24,841 nt of DNA from a virus: IMG/VR virus record IMGVR_UViG_3300021376_000324, positions 1-24,841 of that record. One strand, 5' to 3'. The position numbers and the translations under genes were made by a program. The notes below the pieces were generated by a model, which saw nothing but the letters and a program-made list of their open reading frames with translations, was not told where the DNA came from and did no database searches. Below, one piece after another: positions 21,340-24,841 of the stretch (the first letter of the stretch is position 1; each line of letters begins with the position of its first letter).

Positions 21340-21719
21340 ACCACATGACCATGATCGGCAACCTGGCCAAAGAGCCCGAGTTGCGCTACACCAACAACAG
21401 TCTGCCCATCTGCACGTTTACTATCGGCGTGTCAAATGGGAAAAATGCCGACGAACCCATCTGGATGGACGTCTCCTGCTTCGGCGAACTGGCCGAAAAC
21501 TGCGCAGCAAGCCTGTTTAAGGGGGCTCGAGTCGTCGTCATTGGCAAGTTCCGTCGCCGGAAGTACGAAAAGAAGGACGGGACCACCGGTTACTCGACCG
21601 AATTGGTCGCCGACGACGTCGCGGCCAACCTCCGTTTCGCCATAGTCACCATTGACAAGGGCACAAAAGCCCCAACCTCGGGGAATTACAATTCGAATGA
21701 CCCCGAAGACCCCTTCTGA
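21336..21719 (+). CDS. ssb: Single-stranded DNA-binding protein (SSB)
   Basis: A 127-residue OB-fold protein that coats single-stranded DNA in replication and recombination. The family features run in order: MIGNLAKEPELRYT (strand 1), PICTFTIGVSN, PIWMDVSCFGELAENCA, LFKGARVVVIGKFRRRKYE and STELVADDVAANL. A flexible tail ends DPEDPF, matching the acidic C-terminal tip that binds partner proteins. The ATG at 21336 overlaps the previous stop and has GGGAG about eight bases upstream. The end overlaps the WhiB-like gene by 23 bases. It probably works with RecT and the exonuclease. Confidence 0.92.
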   Translation: MNHMTMIGNLAKEPELRYTNNSLPICTFTIGVSNGKNADEPIWMDVSCFGELAENCAASLFKGARVVVIGKFRRRKYEKKDGTTGYSTELVADDVAANLRFAIVTIDKGTKAPTSGNYNSNDPEDPF

Positions 21720-22416
21720 GCATGGTTTCTGGTGGCTTAGGGCGGTCTGTCGCGGCCTTGATGCGAACATTTGGTTCCCAGAGAGGCCGCAGGGTCGTGA
21801 TTACTTCGCTGTCGCTCGTTCTTACTGCAATAAGTGCGACGTACGCGAAGAATGCCTTGCCGAGGCTATGGCTCAAGACCCGGATAATGACCGGTTTGGG
21901 ATGTTTGGGGGTAAAAGCCCGCGTGAACGGCAAAAAATCCGCGAAGGACGAACAGAACCTGTGGTCGTCCCCCTACGCGACCCCAAGATCAACCTACCCA
22001 CGCCTGCATGGCGGCAAAAGGCCGTCGTTCGGGGATTTAGAAATCAAAATCGGCCTGATCCGGAACACTCGGCTCTAGGAAGGAAACCACTAAAGTTGGA
22101 AAAGACAGACATTCCGAAGCAGACCCGTCTGGTTATGGAACTGACACCTACGTTGGGTGCGTCATCTCTGACTGCACAGGCAGTGGCCGCACTTATCATG
22201 GCTGGTTGGGAAGATCCGATTCAGCCACGGACCGCGGCGGCGTTGTTTATGGGCGCATCGTACGTTGGCAACCTTGCGCGCGAAGGCGTCGAGGCTGGTG
22301 TCATTACGCCACAGGAAAATGCGGCGGTGCAGGGCGTCGTTGAGCTTGCAATGCAGGTATGGAAATTTCATGCCCTCAATGGCACAATAAGCACAACACA
22401 TAAGTCGGAGGAGTGA
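21697..22416 (+). CDS. WhiB-like protein with long C-terminal extension
   Basis: WhiB-type proteins are small Fe-S transcription factors confined to actinobacteria and their phages. Residues 1-85 match: AVCRG, then YCNKCDVREEC (C-x2-C-x5-C, completing four cysteines for a 4Fe-4S cluster), then GMFGGKSPRERQK, the family's GGxxxxER turn and basic helix. About 150 further residues follow: a basic linker, then an Ala-rich helical part (LTAQAVAALIMAGWED, TAAALFMGASYVGNLA). The usual WhiB length is about 80-140 residues, so this is an extended form, possibly a second domain. ATG at 21697 is the first ATG before the motif; its ribosome-binding site is weak. It overlaps ssb by 23 bases. A phage WhiB could antagonise host regulators. 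Confidence 0.8.
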   Translation: MTPKTPSEHGFWWLRAVCRGLDANIWFPERPQGRDYFAVARSYCNKCDVREECLAEAMAQDPDNDRFGMFGGKSPRERQKIREGRTEPVVVPLRDPKINLPTPAWRQKAVVRGFRNQNRPDPEHSALGRKPLKLEKTDIPKQTRLVMELTPTLGASSLTAQAVAALIMAGWEDPIQPRTAAALFMGASYVGNLAREGVEAGVITPQENAAVQGVVELAMQVWKFHALNGTISTTHKSEE

Positions 22417-22916
22417 TGGCAACTAAGAAAGAAAAACCCGTTCTTGAGCCGGTGCCGGTGGCAGAAGTGGTCGCTTCGTACAAATTCACCAAAGAAGACC
22501 GCGAAAAGTCCCAAAAGACCCAAGCCAAGAACCGCGAAGATCAGAAGATCGCCCGCCTTGAGAACGCTGACGAATACCGTCGTCGGCAGGACCAAATTGC
22601 CAAATTGGGCCTGACAAAGGTCGCTTCCGAGGTTGACCGCGACCAATTGCCGGCAATTGCTCTCTCGATCATTGCCGACCACGGCCTGCGGGTCTTGGGC
22701 GGCGAATGGGAGATCAAGACCGCTGAAGAGGCCACGAAGATCGGCAAGGTTTGGCACGACATCTTCCGCTTAGAGATGGGCGAGCCTACGACGATCTCGT
22801 CAAGCCAAGAGTCCGAAAGCCCCGACCAGCGGAAGAACCGTTTTGAGGAGTTAAAGCTTGAGGCGAAGCGTCGCGTGGAGGGCGGCCTTCGTGCTATTGC
22901 TGGCGACGCCGGATGA
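22416..22916 (+). CDS. Hypothetical protein, candidate small terminase subunit
   Basis: A 166-residue, very charged protein lying directly before the large terminase gene, with an ATGA overlap (22913-22916). The N-terminus is Lys/Glu/Pro-rich; residues 25-65 are a coiled-coil-like stretch (KEDREKSQKTQAKNREDQK); a compact part around 80-120 (QLPAIALSIIADHGLRVLGG, then AEEATKIGKVWHDIF) could be a folded domain; the tail is charged. Small terminase subunits recognise packaging DNA and form rings; their sequences are poorly conserved, so the assignment rests on position and size. ATG at 22416 has GGAGG four bases upstream; a GTG at 22413 is in the same frame. Confidence 0.6.
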   Translation: MATKKEKPVLEPVPVAEVVASYKFTKEDREKSQKTQAKNREDQKIARLENADEYRRRQDQIAKLGLTKVASEVDRDQLPAIALSIIADHGLRVLGGEWEIKTAEEATKIGKVWHDIFRLEMGEPTTISSSQESESPDQRKNRFEELKLEAKRRVEGGLRAIAGDAG

Positions 22917-24514
22917 GCATTACGGTCGACAAGACCCTTCTGCTGACGGATGAGGAGTTTGCGTCGCTAACCGCGGCCGAACAAGACGAATACTTACAAC
23001 TTTTAGAAGAAGACCTGTCAGCCTGGTCGCTTGTCGGCAACGACCGGCAGTTGAGGGCAAACATCTTGCTTGACAAGGTGGACTGGCTCCTCTATGGGGG
23101 TGCGGCGGGTGGTGGGAAGTCGGAACTCATCACCTACCACGCCCACAATCTTTCGATGCGCTACCCCGGCCATCGCAGCCTGTTGATCCGTACCAGCCTG
23201 CCCGAACTGCGTCGGTCGCTGATTATTCGCACCCAGGTGCGCTACGCGCAGCTTAAAGCCAAGGCCCAATTGCGGTCGGTCGACAACATGAAGGCCTGGT
23301 GGTACGAGAACGGGTCGATCATTGAATACGGGTATTGCGCCCGCGACGAGGACGTCGGCCAGTTCATGTCGGCTGAATACGACTTTGTAGCCTTCGACGA
23401 GGCAACGCAGTTCTCGCCGTACCAAATGCTTATGATCTCGGGCCGCCTCCGCACTAGCCGTAAAATGGCCGCCGCGGGCGTGCGCACCCACGTCATGTTC
23501 GCTACCAACCCAGGCGATAAAGGCCACCAGTTCTTGTATTCAATGCTGGTTACGCCAACCCACTACGGCAAGAACGCCGTGGTGTATGACGTCAATGATG
23601 GCTTCGAAAACCCAGACATTGTGGACATTGTGCCATTGCCGGATGATTTGGCCGAACTTGAAAAAGTTAAAATTGACCACGACCCTAACAAACACCTGAT
23701 CGTGGCATTTGTCCCGTCAACAGTGATCGACAACCCATTTATCGACCCAACGTACAAAAAGCACCTTTCAATGCTGCCAGAGGTCGAACGTCGGCAAAAA
23801 TTGCTTGGCGACTGGGATACGTTCTCGGGCCAGTATTTTGGCGAATTTAACCGCCAAATGCATGTTATTGAGCCGTTTGCAATACCACAAACGTGGCAAA
23901 GGTTTAGAGCCATTGACTTCGGTACAGCTAACCCGTTTTGCTGTCTCTGGGGTGCCCTGGACCCGTCGGATGGCACCATGTACGTCTACCGCGAGGCGTA
24001 CCAGAAAAACTTGACAACCGCCAATCAGGCGCGTCTTGTGAAGTCGATGAGTGTCGATGAACACGGTAAAGGTGAAAACATCTCGATCACAGTCATTGAC
24101 CCGTCAACTTTCTCCAACGTTGCAGGCCTCGGCACCACGGTGGCGGCCCAATACAACGCTCAGGGAGTCGTTGTAATTAGAGCTAAAAACGCCCGTATTG
24201 GTGGCTGGCAAAATATGCGTCGGTACATGATGCCCCACCCAGTTGACGGCAAGGTTCGGCTTCAGATTTTCAATTCGTGCCAAAATCTTGTGCGCACTAT
24301 TCCGTTGATGCGCCACGACCAGTTAAATCCCGAAGACCTTGATAGCCGCGACGAAGACCATGCTGTCGACGCCTTGCGCTACCTGTTAGGGTGTAGACCA
24401 TACGAACTGTCGAAGCGGGACAAGAAAAAGTACGAACCAGGGGCTGAGGGCCGCGTGCAGAAATTCATGGAAAAGCTTGATCGTCAAGGCAAACGTCGGA
24501 ACGTCTGGAGGTAA
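22913..24514 (+). CDS. terL: Terminase large subunit (TerL)
   Basis: The ATP-driven motor and nuclease that packages phage DNA into the head. In 533 residues: Walker A GGAAGGGKS (62-70), adjacent 'LLIRTSLPELRRS' region, Walker B with catalytic Glu FVAFDEA (158-164), coupling motif FATNP (196-200), then the nuclease domain: AIDFG (Asp335), TVIDPS (Asp396) and DEDHAVDALRYLL (480-492), the acidic residues that bind the metal ions. The length and order are normal for the family. The start overlaps the previous gene as ATGA. Next is a zinc-finger-like gene after three bases. Confidence 0.97.
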   Translation: MSITVDKTLLLTDEEFASLTAAEQDEYLQLLEEDLSAWSLVGNDRQLRANILLDKVDWLLYGGAAGGGKSELITYHAHNLSMRYPGHRSLLIRTSLPELRRSLIIRTQVRYAQLKAKAQLRSVDNMKAWWYENGSIIEYGYCARDEDVGQFMSAEYDFVAFDEATQFSPYQMLMISGRLRTSRKMAAAGVRTHVMFATNPGDKGHQFLYSMLVTPTHYGKNAVVYDVNDGFENPDIVDIVPLPDDLAELEKVKIDHDPNKHLIVAFVPSTVIDNPFIDPTYKKHLSMLPEVERRQKLLGDWDTFSGQYFGEFNRQMHVIEPFAIPQTWQRFRAIDFGTANPFCCLWGALDPSDGTMYVYREAYQKNLTTANQARLVKSMSVDEHGKGENISITVIDPSTFSNVAGLGTTVAAQYNAQGVVVIRAKNARIGGWQNMRRYMMPHPVDGKVRLQIFNSCQNLVRTIPLMRHDQLNPEDLDSRDEDHAVDALRYLLGCRPYELSKRDKKKYEPGAEGRVQKFMEKLDRQGKRRNVWR

Positions 24515-24517
24515 CTG

Positions 24518-24841
24518 ATGCTTGTCGTTAACCATTACAACTATCTGCCGGGGTGCTGCACATTATGCAACAGCAGCAACCTGCCAGCCATCGACACGGG
24601 GTACGACCTCGACTGGCAGAACGCGCCAGACGACCCAAACCCGTCGGCCAACCGCCGTCTGTACATCTGTGCCGACTGCGCAATTACCCTCGCCGACATG
24701 GTCCGCGACGCCCGCGGCATCGAGCTGCGTCCGACGAATGCCTACAAGGTTCTTGAAGAACTGAGCCAAGGCCTCAGCGGCATGAACAAAGTCTTGAAGG
24801 ACCGCGTCGAGGAGCTCGAGAACACCATTGCGATTATCAAG
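24518..24841 (+). CDS. Zinc-finger-like protein (3' truncated by window end)
   Basis: The frame is open from the ATG at 24518 to the last base, giving 108 residues of a longer protein. Cys14-x2-Cys17 and Cys51-x2-Cys54 (CTLC, then CADC) form a probable zinc ribbon; residues 85-108 are a coiled-coil start (VLEELSQGLSGMNKVLKDRV). GGAGG at 24507-24511 lies six bases before the ATG. In many phages a small gene of this kind sits between the large terminase and portal genes. Function is unknown. Confidence 0.65.
   Translation, partial: MLVVNHYNYLPGCCTLCNSSNLPAIDTGYDLDWQNAPDDPNPSANRRLYICADCAITLADMVRDARGIELRPTNAYKVLEELSQGLSGMNKVLKDRVEELENTIAIIK

Overview
The window looks like part of a tailed dsDNA bacteriophage genome (Caudoviricetes) whose host is probably an actinobacterium. 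The phage evidence is a large terminase, SSB, a RecT-type annealing protein, a RusA-like nuclease, a DnaQ-type exonuclease, a C5 cytosine methyltransferase, a secreted lysozyme-fold enzyme and a 2434-residue virion-type protein. The host evidence is a WhiB-like protein, G+C-rich DNA, actinobacterial-style DnaA boxes and several small proteins of a kind I recall from actinophages. Two small basic proteins at 9192-9623 recall conserved proteins of aquatic phages, so a freshwater or marine origin is plausible but unproven. All family assignments come from reading motifs; no database was searched.

Layout. (1) 3-10573: a plus-strand block joined by start/stop overlaps. It holds the tail of a truncated gene, a 402-aa protein, the 2434-aa protein, a RusA-like nuclease, two small basic proteins and a 316-aa protein with a possible ADP-ribosyltransferase-like segment. 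(2) 10583-14782: a promoter with a dyad, a 58-aa protein, the secreted lysozyme-fold enzyme, a second promoter, a gene of unknown function, RecT, two unknown genes and a methyltransferase split over two overlapping frames, closed by a strong terminator. (3) 14851-18866: a visibly more G+C-rich island of short transcription units. Two genes are on the minus strand. The plus-strand genes include a GP88-like Cys protein, a ParA-like protein with a degenerate P-loop and several unknowns. Four plus-strand units share one 5' leader design: -10 box, hairpin near the predicted 5' end, a near-identical ribosome-binding segment, then the start codon. (4) 18867-19907: about 1 kb without a convincing gene. 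It has two canonical DnaA boxes 33 bp apart, G+C-rich repeats, a dyad and a hairpin, and is a candidate replication origin. (5) 19908-24841: a plus-strand block with a Cys-motif protein, a 49-aa protein, the exonuclease, a putative winged-helix protein, SSB, a WhiB-like protein with a long extra C-terminal part, a candidate small terminase, the large terminase, and the start of a zinc-finger-like gene cut by the window end.

How the genes fit together. RecT, SSB, the exonuclease and the RusA-like nuclease form a recombination/replication set. The terminase block packages DNA. The first three genes are probably virion or ejected proteins. The island looks like inserted cargo, perhaps plasmid-derived given its ParA-like gene and the adjacent DnaA boxes. 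No integrase, tRNA or CRISPR array was seen, so lifestyle cannot be decided here.
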